A stretch of DNA of 64,000 nt, from the NCBI GenBank assembly GCA_023627715.1, contig JAMAHW010000027.1, positions 186,001 to 250,000 of the forward strand. Reading direction: 5' to 3'. This stretch comes from Periconia sp. R9002 (taxonomy: Eukaryota > Ascomycota > Dothideomycetes > Pleosporales > Periconiaceae). Shown one piece after another: positions 1-12,000 of the stretch. Made by a program: the position numbers and the translations under genes. Positions within the stretch are counted from its first letter, which is position 1; each line of letters starts with the position of its first letter. The notes below the pieces were generated by a model. That model saw nothing but the letters and a program-made list of their open reading frames with translations, ran no database searches and was not told the origin of the DNA.

Positions 1-69
1 TCATCAGCCTCTTAAATGTACCTTTGAAATGCGTACATGTAAGAATCATCACACCTCACCCACTTCCCA

Positions 70-1623
70 ATGTTTATGAGCTGTAGAATAATCCACAGTG
101 CCACAAAAAATACTCCAATATTTTCCTCTCTGACCAATCAGCTTCGCCTATTCTCCACTTTCCCCAAACTCCTCATGGCAACTCCATTGAAGCGGAAAGC
201 GGTAAAGTCGCTCGAATCGCCTAGGCCTAGTAAAACAAAGAAGAAAACTGTGGAGATTCCCGAATATCATCTTGCAGAGTCAAGACGGGATGAGGGTGGT
301 GAGATTGTTTGGCCGGCGAGGAGTGCGCAAATTGAACGGGCGAGAGAGATTATCAGAGAGTGGTATGTAATACCTTTTTGGTGTGTTATGGATTAAACAG
401 ATGGAGAGCCTCTGAAAAATCAAACTTGTAAATATTCCATAGATAACAATGGCTGACGACATTTCAGCGCCCAAGCAAAAAAGCCGACTCTAATTCTTCC
501 CGACAAAGACGCAGACGGTTTATCATCTGGAGCAATTCTACACCACACTCTGACCGCTCTTGGACTACCTCAATCTCTGATATCAGTCTACTTCCCGCCC
601 AAGGGCAGCAACATCCATGATTATTCGACTCGGGAAGCAATATCCACCTCACCTCCACCATCTTACATCTTCGTCCTAGACCAAGGCAGTCGAAAAACTC
701 GAGCATTAATCGAAACTCCCCATACATGCCTCATCATTGACCACCACTTCGCCGAAGAAGGCGGATTTCCCCAAGACGCAGACTACGTGACCGCCCACGA
801 CTGTCCACCCGTAGCCACTAGCTCGCTCCTCACCTACCACATCTGCTCGCCCTTAAGCCCAGAAATCCACGTTAAAATCTCCTGGCTCGCTGCACTGGGG
901 ACCCATGGCGACCTCGGCACGACACTAAAATGGCTTCCACCTTTCCCGGACATGACCGCAACTTTCAAAGCACACTCCAAGAAAAGCATCAACGACGCTG
1001 TGAGCCGCGTCAACGCACCCCGTCGATCCGCGGCCTACAACGTCTCCTCCGCCTGGGATGCAGTCCTCGCTGCAGAAACCCCCTCCGTGCTTGCAACCAA
1101 CGAAGCCCTCCTGGCCGCGGGCGCAGAAGTCCGCGAGGAGACCGAACGCTGGGCCCGTGTCCCCCCACGCTTCTCCAAAGACGCTACCATCGCCGTACTG
1201 ACTATAAATTGCGCCGCTCAAATACACCCCCTCATCGCCACGCGCTGGGCCGGCTTCCTCAAATCCGACAAGCTCGAGATCGTCATGTGCGCTAACGAAG
1301 GATATCTCCCTGGTATGGTGAACTTCTCGTGCCGGGTGGCAAGGAACGCGCGTGCAAGAGACGGCGAAGAGAAGGTGGATATTATTCGGAAATTGGAGGG
1401 TTTGGTAGAAGGAGATGAGGCGTTGAGGGAGCGGCTTGGGGAGAGTTTCGCGAGGGGGCATAAGGAGGCTAGCGGTGGGATTGTGAGGAGGGAGGTTTGG
1501 GAAGAGTTGTATAAGATAATGGGGGTCGGGGAGAATGTTAAGGGGAAGAAGGAAGGGAAGGAGAAGGAGAAGAAGGCGGTGCAAAAGAACACTCTGACGA
1601 ATTACTTTGTTAAGGCGTCGTGA
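70..1623 (+). CDS. DHH-family phosphoesterase
   Basis: Two exons, 70-362 and 468-1623; the intron (GTATGT...CAG, branch-like CTGAC just upstream of the acceptor) restores frame and gives about 482 residues. The DHH superfamily signature is clear: DKDADGLSSG at about residues 110-119 (motif I Asp residues), LDQGS near 168 (motif II-like) and IDHH at 188-191 (the DHH triad). DHH proteins are Mn-dependent phosphoesterases or exonucleases that include RecJ and oligonucleotide hydrolases; the exact substrate cannot be read from the sequence. The first 35 residues are basic and Ser/Thr-rich with few acidic residues, like a mitochondrial presequence. A second ATG at 175 opens MATPLKRKAVK, which looks like a short nuclear signal, so dual localisation by alternative starts is possible. 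The C-terminus is Lys-rich and ends with a short segment (TLTNYFVKAS) that resembles PIP-box-like tails; this last point is weak. Confidence 0.85.
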
Positions 1624-2773
1624 ATGTTTTGAAGGGGATGGGGAGAGCATATTGTTGCATATACCCTGCGCAACAGAAAATTTACTAGTTGATACGTCAT
1701 CGCTTTTAGGCTCATATGCGAAATGTTCATGCTATCTCCCTTGATTTGTGGAGATGAATTTGTGGACATTGCTGCGACCCATGGTTGTTGCTTAGACAGT
1801 AATGACAAATGACGGATTTTATTTTTCGCGATCGTTAATCGGAAGAAGTGTTCCTAGCCTGAGGAACGGTTCGGGGAAGGGTAGAGAAGAAGGGTAGAGA
1901 AGGAGGAGTGACAGCAGGGGAGGGAGGAGTAGAATCATCACGGAAGGGGAGGGGGAGTGGCGGTATGGGAGAGGGAGATGTAGAGGCGTCGCACCTAGGG
2001 CAGCAGGGGTGAGAGGCTTCGTACCCGGGGGAGAAGAAGTGGCAGCAGGGGTGAGAAAAAAGTAGAGACGTCAAAAGGTGGCAGCAGGGGTGAGAAAAAA
2101 GTAGAGACGTCAAAAGGTGGCGGCAGGGGTGAGGGAGACGCAGAGGCGTCCGCACCTAGGGGAGGACTCAGTAACTCAACCTTTTGTATTCCTTAAGAAA
2201 GCCTCCCCCTTTATTTTATTTTTTTCTACTTCTAAAAATGTGAAGAAAAGAAGCTAACGAGTAATTCTATATTTCTGAATTCAATTTTAAATTGTTATTG
2301 TAGTATCAAGATAAGGTGAAACTAAGGTGTATATTTTGAAAGGGTGATGTTCCTTCACCCAAAAGTGTACTCTTAGCGTACATTTGTGAGTGTAGGCTTT
2401 TTCTTCACCCGTGCGGAGGCGTAGCGGCAGGGGAGGGCCAGTGGGAGATACGGAAGAAGCGAGACAGGGAACATAAATACACATCGAAAACGAAACATTT
2501 CATGTCAAGGGGTATCCAGCGCGAACAATATAAAACCTAAGCCCAAAATAAAAATACCGTAAATCATCCTCGGACTATTTCCCACTTCTCCCTTTGGAAT
2601 CTCTGCCTGAGGAAGGAATGAGAAATAAAAAAGGTCCCTGTGGCACTACTGAACGGATACATCCCACCAAAGGTAGAGAGTATTGATAAACTTCTTTCTC
2701 TAGGCATAGTCAGTGAACATCTTAAACACCATAACACAAACCACCAACCATCTACATACCTTCCACGTCCCCC
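1624..2773. other. Intergenic, G-rich degenerate repeat region
   Basis: No convincing gene. The stretch holds the G-rich minisatellite described separately (about 1860-2165), then AT-richer DNA to 2640. A short hairpin-capable segment, GGGTGA...TCACCC, lies at about 2340-2360. Open frames here on the minus strand are translations of the repeat. Confidence 0.5.
1860..2165. repeat. 39-bp G-rich minisatellite
   Basis: A unit starting GGCAGCAGGGGTGAG repeats with 39-bp period: 2041-2079 and 2080-2118 are identical, and a third diverged unit starts at 2119. Further degenerate copies of the GGCAGCAGGGG core lie upstream (about 1905-2035), and a flanking motif ending in CACCTAGGG occurs on both sides (near 1990 and 2150). 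The period is a multiple of three, so frames stay open through it without being genes. Confidence 0.85.
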
Positions 2774-3190
2774 TCACTCCTTTCCATCCCTACCCTTCCC
2801 ATCCTCATCACCGTCTTCCACTGCCTCACAATCATCATCCCGTAACGTCGACTCCCTACTCACAGTGTTGAACCTTTGCATCTCCATCTGCATTCCAACA
2901 TCCCTGCCCCCATTACCATCCTCTATCTGATCATCTCCGTGAACCATACTTGTCTGCCCCTTCTGGTACTTGTACATGAAGCGAAGCGTGAAGGCGGCGA
3001 ACACGAGGCCGAGTGCGGCTAGGCACGTGCTGAAGACGCCGAAGACGATAGTGCTGCGGAGTTCGAGGTCGGAGTTTGTTTGAAGGAGGAGGGGGGTAGA
3101 GATGGGTGTGATGGATAGTGGTGTAGTGTATGGTGATGGTGTGGACGTTGGTGAGAGGACTGAAGAGGTTTGGATAGTTTGGGGAGGCAT
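2774..3190 (-). CDS. Small single-pass membrane protein (paralog A)
   Basis: Single-exon frame of 138 residues with ATG at 3190. Layout: Ser/Thr/Pro-rich N-terminus (1-38) without a clear signal peptide, one hydrophobic segment at about residues 46-70, a short basic stop-transfer stretch (RFMYKYQKG) and an acidic Gly/Asp-rich tail. I do not recognise the family. It is supported as real by a diverged copy at 8562-9002: 22 of 35 residues match across the segment from NSD to RFMY, and TLRDDD is shared in the tail. The basic residues C-terminal to the helix suggest the tail is cytoplasmic (type I/III topology). Function unknown; a small surface or endomembrane protein is the most that can be said. 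Confidence 0.6.
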   Translation of the reverse strand: MPPQTIQTSSVLSPTSTPSPYTTPLSITPISTPLLLQTNSDLELRSTIVFGVFSTCLAALGLVFAAFTLRFMYKYQKGQTSMVHGDDQIEDGNGGRDVGMQMEMQRFNTVSRESTLRDDDCEAVEDGDEDGKGRDGKE

Positions 3191-3230
3191 GGTAGTGTAT
3201 GGTAGTGTATGGTAGTGTATGGTAGTATAT
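3191..3230. repeat. 10-bp tandem repeat, four units
   Basis: Unit GGTAGTGTAT occurs four times (the last unit has one change) immediately upstream of the ATG of the minus-strand membrane protein gene, so it lies in its 5' leader or core promoter. Copy-number change here could alter its expression. Confidence 0.9.
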
Positions 3231-3928
3231 AGGATTGGCTGAAGAGCACAAGAAACGAATGGAAAATTGAGAGCAGCTGATCAAGTGAGGAGGTGATTTT
3301 TGGGTCGTTAGAGGACTCAAATTGTAAAGGTCGTTGTATTTTCAAGGTGGGCAGGATGGATATTTAAGTGATTCTTATTTTGTATGGTACGAGCAGGAAC
3401 CATACGCACGGTGGATGCGGACAGCCCTTCCCCTGTCACCTCACCGCTCAGCGCTGCTATTTGGCTACCATGTGTTTCTTTAGGAAGTTAGGAAACCCTT
3501 GACTGTATCATCTCTGTGGCTGGAGTTCCACAACTCTCGCACGCAACCGAGCAAGTCATGTCGAGGCGATCTTTGTTTACCGGTCAGGGCCAGTTCGCTC
3601 CCGCTCTCCCGGGTTCCATTCCACTGCCACACAACTCCGCCGAAGATGGGTGTATTTTATAGAATGGTATATGTATGTCTTGGTGCTGACGAAACCTGCC
3701 AGCTCTAGCACACTGCATTCACCTATACGACGAACAATCTATCGCTTATAGGTTTAGGATGCTACGCAAATTTCTGTTATTATTTTTGTGTAAATGAACA
3801 AATGACGCCTGAAAAATCACTGCGAGAGTATTTTTTAAGCATGATGATATTTTCACTTGGGTGGGAGGGGTCGCAATAAGCGAAAGTGCAGCTACCTGCA
3901 CATACCTAAGGTTGAAGGAATAGTGACA
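3231..3928. other. Intergenic, no gene seen
   Basis: Mixed-composition DNA upstream of the paralog A gene. A 69-codon plus-strand frame at 3499-3708 has no recognisable features and I treat it as chance. Confidence 0.4.
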
Positions 3929-4228
3929 CGCGGGCGAAATAAAAAGACGCGGGCGAAATAAAAAGACGCGGGCGAAACAGAAAGCCGCACACTGTAATCC
4001 ACGAACACCAGGCTTTTTAGCCAGGAACACCAATTATTCTTAGAGTACTCTTATTCCTATAGATAATTACTCCCCCACAATAAAAAAAAATTCTAAATAG
4101 ATAGAAATAAAATTCAGCTTCTCAATTTTATCCTAGAGAAAGAATAAACATATATATTAGAAGGAGATGTTGTTGTGAATAGTACAAAATATAGCATTAT
4201 AGTGTGCAGCTTTTTGTTTCGCCCGCGT
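3929..4228. mobile_element. MITE-like element with inverted terminal repeats
   Basis: The 32 bp at 3966-3997 and the 32 bp at 4197-4228 are reverse complements with only three mismatches, all transitions (C/T or G/A). The outer tip, ACGCGGGCGAAA, is present three times on the left as a 19-bp tandem repeat (3929-3947, 3948-3966, 3967-3985). The interior (about 4040-4190) is AT-rich with no coding potential. The pentamer AGTGA lies on both sides (3922-3926 and 4230-4234) and is a candidate target duplication. Size and structure fit a non-autonomous DNA transposon; I cannot assign a superfamily. Confidence 0.7.
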
Positions 4229-7200
4229 GAGTGAATACCAAAAAGCTCAATCATGAGAGTGCACCGTGCTTAAACCTCGACAGTACCTGAAGGGTGCACT
4301 TCCACATCACGCCTATGCATATGTGGCCGCGGCGACGCAGGTGAGGAGCGAGGTCTGTAAGCCGACAGATGATTGAACCAATGGATTGCTCTCCTTGCAC
4401 AAATCTCCCAAGGAGCCCAAACGCAATGGACCCACCACGCTACCGGTCATCGTCCCTTCCGTATTTGTACGTGGAATTCTTCAAGAACTGACTAGTCCAT
4501 GGCTACCAGCCCTGTAGAGGAATCCCTGCCAACAGCATTGAAGTTATACGAGGAGATACATCATGGCGCCTCTATGGCCATGACGCACCGCGATAGTGAG
4601 ATACAAACTTCTGCTAATACGGGGTGCGATACTGGGATGTAGACCTAGGAGAATTTTTGGTATCAAAGGTGGCCTGCCTTTTTTGGTTCCTTATTTTTGG
4701 ATCTTTTTCTATTGAGGTAGAACCCGTCCTAATTAGTCAAGAAATGTAAACCTAAGTGATGTAGACATGGTAACTCAAAGCATGAATAGAAAGCAACGGC
4801 GGAGCGAATGGGGTCATCCATCGATCTATCATCCTGAACCGCACTGAATGTATGCACCGGCTGCACTAGCGCAGCCTCCATCCATGAAGGTCAAGACCAG
4901 GGGGCACAGGTAAGGGTGGCTGACGGCCAATCTGGCGGCGCTTAACCCAAAGCCGCTTGCACTATGTAATTCGAAGAGGCGTCGAGATGATGCAGGAGCT
5001 CTGCACGGTTTGCTTAGTATCAGGAGAAACCAACAAGTGTCACTGGTGTTCAGGGACACGTCAGGCATTCTCGCTCGCAGAGGCGAAGAGTCGGCCCTCA
5101 CGCCGCGGTCCAACCCATCCGGTCAGTACGACAAACCGTAGGAGGACGAGTATCATCCCAGCCAAAACCCAAACGGTCCCGAGCAGAGCCTCAGTTTCAT
5201 ACATTGCCTCGACAAAGTATCCTAATTGGGAAGGTCATGTGGTATTGTGAGATGAAGTGGAAATAGAAATTAGATACATGGTGTCGCAAGGGTTTCGCTG
5301 CCTTCTACCTTCATGACTGAAATTAAAATCCCCCCATCTGGAAGAAAACGATATATGTAGGCAAATTTGGTTTGAACAGGCGGTGGCGTCTTCAAGCTTA
5401 GCTGAATACCCTCTCGTAAGGAGTAAAATCATATAAAAGAGGAAAACAAAAATAGAGAGATAGAGAAAGAGGCATTTAGATTCTGCTCTTGCGTCTAGAA
5501 AATCATACTGTGATGTATACTACTCGATTGACGATTAGGTCAGGGTCTCATGGATGTGTATGTGTGTATTGTAGTACCAGCTAGCTATCTGAAGGGTAAC
5601 TATGTCCGGCCATCTGCCTCCTGCCCTTGCCCAAGGGTACCTATTTATTGGTATGCTGAAACGTCAGCGCTTTGATACATGCACATTGATGTGTATGCTA
5701 GTGCTCACTACCTAAATCTCACCGTGCATCATTCCAAAGTATAAAAACGGTCTATGAATACGTACATTGGTGCGGCCATACATGCAAACTGAGTTGGAGT
5801 TCGTACGCCACGTGGTTGCGTATAGTCTTTTCGTACGAAGAATCTGTAACGGGAGTCCGTGCATGGACGGAAACTAAATAGAAGAGGAAGAAGGCTAAAA
5901 ACCCGGAGAAATTCGTACGAACAGTACAGAATCAGCCGACTTGCCAAGGTGGATGAAGCGTACGTATGTATGATGTACACGGTCGCTGATAAGCAATTTT
6001 TGTCTAGCTCGCCCCAACGCAGGAACGGTAAAGCATATTGATCAAGTTCAGTTTATCAGTGCAAGTGTAGACGAAAGTTTATTTTACTTTCTGGTTGTTT
6101 ATCAAATAAGGGAATGGTTGGCTACGCAACATGCTCATTTTAATGATGCATGCGCCAACATCCCGCAGTTTCGGGCGAGTGAGTGGTGGCCATAAGTCGG
6201 TGCCTAGCCTTCTACGTACCGGTAGCCCTGTGTGGATCGGCGAGTGATGCTGGAGAGGGTGCATCTGATTTTGATGCCGATTTTGGTTTCAATAACATGC
6301 TTTGGCAGCGGGAACCTGGGAAGACGTAAGTCCGCCTTACGCACCCCTTGTGATTTCTGAGCGCGCTTGCCGTTCCATCCCCGTCCCAGCATGGCACGCA
6401 CAAGGGGGACGGACTCGTACGTCATTAGATCTCACCGTTCTTGAGGCGAAATAGGTCACGGTGGAAAGCAGAACATTATCGGTTGGAACGTTATTTTGCG
6501 TGCTGCGCCGGCCTCAGAGCTCAGGCATTTGGTTTAGTTGATCAAAAGACCCCATCAGTGACAAAGCACAGAGGTGCCATATTGGCTAACATCACGTGGT
6601 GATGCACTACAGATAACTAAGGTATTTGTTCTTTGAATGCTCCACCGTAGAGGCATGAATAGCACAATGTTAAGGTGCCGGTCACACTTTTGGGATTGGG
6701 ATGCCCTTGCCATGCGCTGCGTGGCCCTGCTCTAACCACTTCACCCGTAATTCCTCATCCACTTTCAGTAGGGGAAGTTTTTACTATGGACTGACAGAAG
6801 TGGCGACGCCACTCCCCCCACCACTATTGAAACGGAGCGTCACCAAGGGTATGTCATTGGTTCTTGCTGTATAAAACAGTATACTCTCATACAAAAAATT
6901 GCCTGTTATACTTTGATTCCCCTGTACAACAAGGGGGATCCGTCACTTCTGTCAGTTCACAGCAAAAAGGCAGTAGCACAGCAAACAAGACAGACATGAT
7001 AGTACGGCTACCTGCCTTTTAGCGACTAGCTGAGCCTCCTTGCCTTTCTAGCATGAAAAAATAATTTAGCACGTTCCCTTTTCGCACATGCATATGTGCA
7101 AGCGTCCACCGCCGGTAAATCTCCAAACTGCTGACACAAAGGAAAGGAAAGAAAGCGATGGCGAGGGCGACGCCATGGAAAGTTGGTGTGGCAGCGGGGG

Positions 7201-8561
7201 AACATGGGAGCCCCCTGCTCTCACGGATCGCTGCGGCAGCGCACCTTTTTTTGTGTGTCTCGCGTAAGCTGAGATTGCAAGGGTACTTGTAAGGTAGGAT
7301 GGTTCAAGTCGTCGGGTTCGGGCGTTAGGTCCCGCTCGTCTTGGGCCGGTCTGGCAGGAGGTGATTCCGAACCCTGCCTGCCTGGGTGCTGGCGGGAGGA
7401 AGGGTATGGCATGGACTTGTGGACTGTGCTCGCCGAGGGACAAGGTACGTTTGCGGTTTAGTTGTCCACTACGCCGTTCCTCAGACTTGCGCTACCCACG
7501 CACCGGTGCAGTGTTTAGTCACTTCGGAATGCCGCTGAAGGCTTGATTTAATGATCAGCCATCTCAGCCAGAGGGATGGCCGATCCTTTTGTGCGCTCAT
7601 CGGTAAGTGTAGTGTTGGTGAAACCGACGTGGATGACGCCAGAGCCTGATCCCACAACGAGGGGGAAAGTAGAACCTACTGCGCCAGCTATACTCGAGCA
7701 CTCTTCCCGAGATAGCATCGTCCAGATCCGTCTCCAACACCCAATTTCTGTGTAAGCTGGATTGTGCTGTGAAATCTCATCTTTGGCGGTTGAGAGAAAC
7801 AGTATGCGCGGCTCGTTCCTTAATCTTCTAGTAGGGCTTAATCACGCAGTTTCTTGCCCTTTCCCATAGATTATCAACCTTTGAAGAGCCTATATCCGCC
7901 TTAGACTAGGTGTGTCTCCAGATGTGCATCTCAAGCTTGTCTTATTGTCCTTCGGCAGCAACCACGTGCTCCATCAAACTAAATCAAAAGGCTGCCTAGT
8001 CATAAAATTACTTCCCAATCTAGTTGGCATCAAAAACACTGCCGAGAAGCATGATAGTTCATTCAGTGGGGTCCTAGTTCTTGGAAGAGTAGCTGACAAG
8101 GATTCCTATGTGAGGAGCATGTCCTCTCGCGACTTTGGGGGAATGGGGCCAACAAGGAACGGAATACATTCTTCAACACTAAATCCTGAAAAGAGTGATG
8201 TCCTTCTAGTAACATTTCCAACGATTGCATGTACATAAGGGCTTTTTTTTCCGGGGTATCCTACGCAAACGTTTTTGAAGCGGACTGACAGTTCGGTTCC
8301 CCTGTATCAAACCCCGTTGATGAAAGCAGTAGTATCTCGAAACGGCGGTAAATGCTGTATGCAAAAGACAACAAAAGAATGAATGGAGGGTGAGAAGGGA
8401 GGTGACACAGCCCATAACCACTCGTAGATGGTCATGCGCTGTTGATTATTCGGCCTCAATTCAACCCTTTATTTGAAAGTTAGAACAAGAAAAGGCATGA
8501 GCAATATTCGTTAATCACATACCAAGATGGGCACCAGCCCATCCTACATCCTTTGAGCCGG
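4229..8561. other. Long gene-poor stretch
   Basis: I see no supportable gene in these 4.3 kb. Open frames are short, often begin with non-ATG codons and show no domain, signal peptide or membrane pattern. The longest are at 7066-7443 (minus) and 7912-8238 (plus); neither continues across a plausible intron. Composition alternates between GC-rich and AT-rich patches, as expected of decayed repeats. Confidence 0.4.
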
Positions 8562-9002
8562 CTACTCTGTTGCCGGCCCACCTCTCTCTTCAGTGTTTGC
8601 CTCCAAAGCATCATCATCTCTCAGCGTCAACCCACTGTTCACGCTTGCCGACCGAGGACTCTCTAAGCGTGTGTTCATTTCGACATCTCCGTCGCCGTTA
8701 TTGAGGACTCGATTTCTCATGGCACCACGCGATTGGTACATGAAGCGTAGCGTGATCACGGTCAGGATGAGTCCCAGCGTGGTGAGGAGGACGCCGAAAA
8801 CACCGAAGACAACAGTACTGCGAGCTTCAATGTCAGAGTTTCGGAGAAATGGGATTGGAATCGTGGGTGGAGTGGGAGTGCATGATATCAATGTACATGA
8901 AGAAGGAGAAGAGGAGGCAAATGTCGGAGATGTAGATTTGGGCGTCAACATAGGCGTGGGTGTTGATATGTTTGAATACGAGTAAGCAAAAGAGGAGATC
9001 AT
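8562..9002 (-). CDS. Small single-pass membrane protein (paralog B)
   Basis: Single-exon frame of 146 residues with ATG at 9002. Layout matches the 2774-3190 gene: Ser/Thr/Pro-rich N-terminus (1-50), charged NSDIEARST collar, one hydrophobic helix at about 62-86, RFMY stop-transfer and a polar tail containing TLRDDD. The two genes have the same orientation and are 5.4 kb apart with gene-poor DNA between them, which suggests an old duplication. Protein similarity is concentrated in the helix and its collars, so that part is under constraint while the N-terminus drifts. No known domain; function unknown. Confidence 0.65.
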   Translation of the reverse strand: MISSFAYSYSNISTPTPMLTPKSTSPTFASSSPSSCTLISCTPTPPTIPIPFLRNSDIEARSTVVFGVFGVLLTTLGLILTVITLRFMYQSRGAMRNRVLNNGDGDVEMNTRLESPRSASVNSGLTLRDDDALEANTEERGGPATE

Positions 9003-12000
9003 CTCCTAATACTATGATGCTTTGTCGAAATAAAACGGGGTAAGGAAGGGCGAAGATATGCAAGGGACCTGATGTTCAGTTCGTTGACGCGAAGTTATGG
9101 GTTTCGACGGGGGATGTTCATGCTGGGCAGCATGAGCATTTATAGTAAATTATTTTTGGGGAGAAAAGAGAGGCCACTACGTTGGATCTCTTGCTTGGAT
9201 TTCCCGGCTAACACATCATTCTTCGTCCTGACCTTGCCTTTCCCGTTCCTCGCGTGGCTGAGTTTAATCTTGGCATTCTCAGCCTTGTCACCAACACAAA
9301 AGCCACGGAGATCCAACGATCAATTTACCAGCATAATGGATGGTCTAGCTTATCTTCCCTCGGCTATATGCTTTCGTGACGTTTTCAGAAATCAAGCTCA
9401 GCCTTGTTGATGTGATAGATTGATCAAGCTGCATAAACAAATCCTCTTCCCGGATGATATGCAGACATTTCCCCGCAGGCCGCACATAGTGCAGTACGTA
9501 CGGGTCAAAGGCGAAAAGGTGAAGAAAAGGAAGACAGAGAGCTAGTACTTTTTTCTGCCTATGTTTCTTTACCAATGTCGAAAACTAATTACCCACACCT
9601 GCATGTTGATGATGCACAAAGCCCGCCTTCGCTCGTGTTTACCATGTAGTGACAAGCGTTTATCCGGAGACACTGCACACACCGGATCTCAGTACAACTA
9701 TAATCAGTTAGATGTTACATTTCGGTGTGCCCCTTTAAGTTGAGAAATTGAGTTAATACGAAGGGGCTCGAGTAAGAGAAATCATGCTTCACAAGGTCCA
9801 GCACAATAACTAGATGAAAGCATGATAGCCTAAGAATAAACACTATCAAATATTCTAGTGAAACGGAGCTGAGGAGAGAAATCGGTGGGCCGTATGATCT
9901 AACACGGCATGAGGATACTATTCACAACGTGCGCAAGCAAAAGGTGAGCTGCACTCTACGCGTCGAGGAGAAGGCGTTTTCACAAAACGACGTACTGAGG
10001 CGGCATATGGTAAGCACCCAATATCGGACACCCGCACATTCTAAACACAAGCTAACACAGTGGTGACAGAATCAATTGCCCACGTGTTACTGGCGGATAC
10101 TGGAATACTATGTAAACACATCAATTTCTATACACCCAAATTGGTATGATTATACAGCGTAAGTATATTACAACGTTCCGTTGCCACCTTTCTCCAATCC
10201 CTTGCGCTATTTATGTACAAGATAGTAGGGTCAGGGATGAAACTAACGTCTATGTGGTGGTCAATAGTGGAGCATTCAATTATACTTCCGGGAACCAGGA
10301 AGAAAGGCAGCTTGTAGAAGGAAAGGGGAACGAGATACGGCGCTTATGCTCTTCCGTGATTGGGTGATATGAACATTTGCTTATGGACACACCGGCGAAG
10401 ATTGCATCAAGCAGACTAATTGGCTGGGAGACTCTCAGAGGCTTCGACTGTGAAACATTGCATCATTGGACTCTCCTCAGCCCTATAAGGCACATTGGGC
10501 ACTAGTCCCGATACAGTTTGAACATATCCCCTTCATCAGACTCACCTTCCCCTTTATCGACGTTTCCACGATGTCGGGCCCCAACCTTTCTATGCGTACG
10601 CACACATGTACGTACGCACAATTTCTAGTCTACATCGAGGCTAGTGCGTGGATGCCTAATAATCAATACCCTTGATTTCTCAGCAAAAACATCGTACGCT
10701 CTCGGAAACGTTGAGTATCGTAGACGAAATGAAGGAAAACGTATCTTAAGACATGCATATGCTGACCACCCCGCTCGGCTGAACTAGGTAGGTACACATT
10801 TCGCAAACAGGATCAGATTCCCAACCGTCACCATAATTCTTGCATACAATCAAAAGAAGATGTGGGGCAAATACCCGGGTCACGACGGACTGAACGGAAG
10901 TACTTGAATTTCAGTACGACGCTCGCATTCTCATCCCGCATAGCCAGCGGGCATGAAGGACGTTCGTATCTAAGGCTCCAGTATCTTCTCCGCCATCATG
11001 CGGTACAGTTGTCCAAATACTCCGAAAAAAACCTAAACTGTTGTATCATTGGCTCTGTACTATGCTTTGCCAATTTCCCACACAGATTTTGGGTGGTCCG
11101 GTGAGTGGACTCATTATTATTGGTCCGGATTGAGGTGTGAAAGTTTTGAGAAGGGAATAAATACTGTTTTTGGCAGCGGAACTTTGCAGTGAGGACCTCG
11201 AGCCAAGTTTTAGGCACAATGGCAGAAAAAGAAAAAAAAAATACCAATGCTGCGATTTGATTAAATCCCACACAGATTTAGCACACATCAACAAGGACGA
11301 AAAAATTGAGACTGTTCCCCGCTATCTAGGCGTTTTCGGTGTATTTTGTCGCTCCCATTCAACGACCGGCTATTCAGCCCTACGGGCAGCAAAGCGTCTT
11401 ACTTGCAGGACGCATGCAACTAATGCTCCAATTGACGCAGCCCGCGGGGATATCGCAGCATCAAGCCAGGGGGTACGGCTTGCCGTCATGCATTTCTTCA
11501 CACCGAGCGATGGGCCTACCAGGACTTTAAGTCCAGAATTTCAAGTCCAGAACTTTGAGGCCGGAAAAACGAGATTCGTTGCAGTTCAGGGATGAAGCAT
11601 GTTGCTTCAAACAAGATTAGTGCCGAATAGCTTCGCTAATTCATGTTAGGGGATATGTGGTCATGTATTCGAAAGAACATTGCTGTTGTTCTTCAGTTCA
11701 ACTCCTGTCTCAATTCACATTCACGTCTACCATCATCGCAGAGTAAAATCCACGACGTGAAATTACAATAACCACAACAACTGGCAATACTAAACTCGAA
11801 AAGTTCCCCACTACGACACAAACGAGAAAACAATCCAAAGCAAGAAACAGAGCAAAGACAATCAATCCCGCACGCCGCTTCCAGGGAAACAAAATCCCAC
11901 CTTTGCTACTACCACACATATGTTTCAGAGTAGCAATAAGGCTGGATTAGCATTACCAATCCAGTGTATCAACACCTCCCACCCCCTTCCCCACACCCCC

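Noticed and set aside
7912..8238. 108-codon plus frame
   Set aside because: GTG start, no recognised motif and no support from neighbours.
9179..9318. 11-bp inverted repeat 130 bp apart
   Set aside because: Too short and isolated to call an element; could be chance at this scale.
11170..11595. 141-codon plus frame
   Set aside because: No ATG start, no domain; overlaps equally long frames on the other strand.
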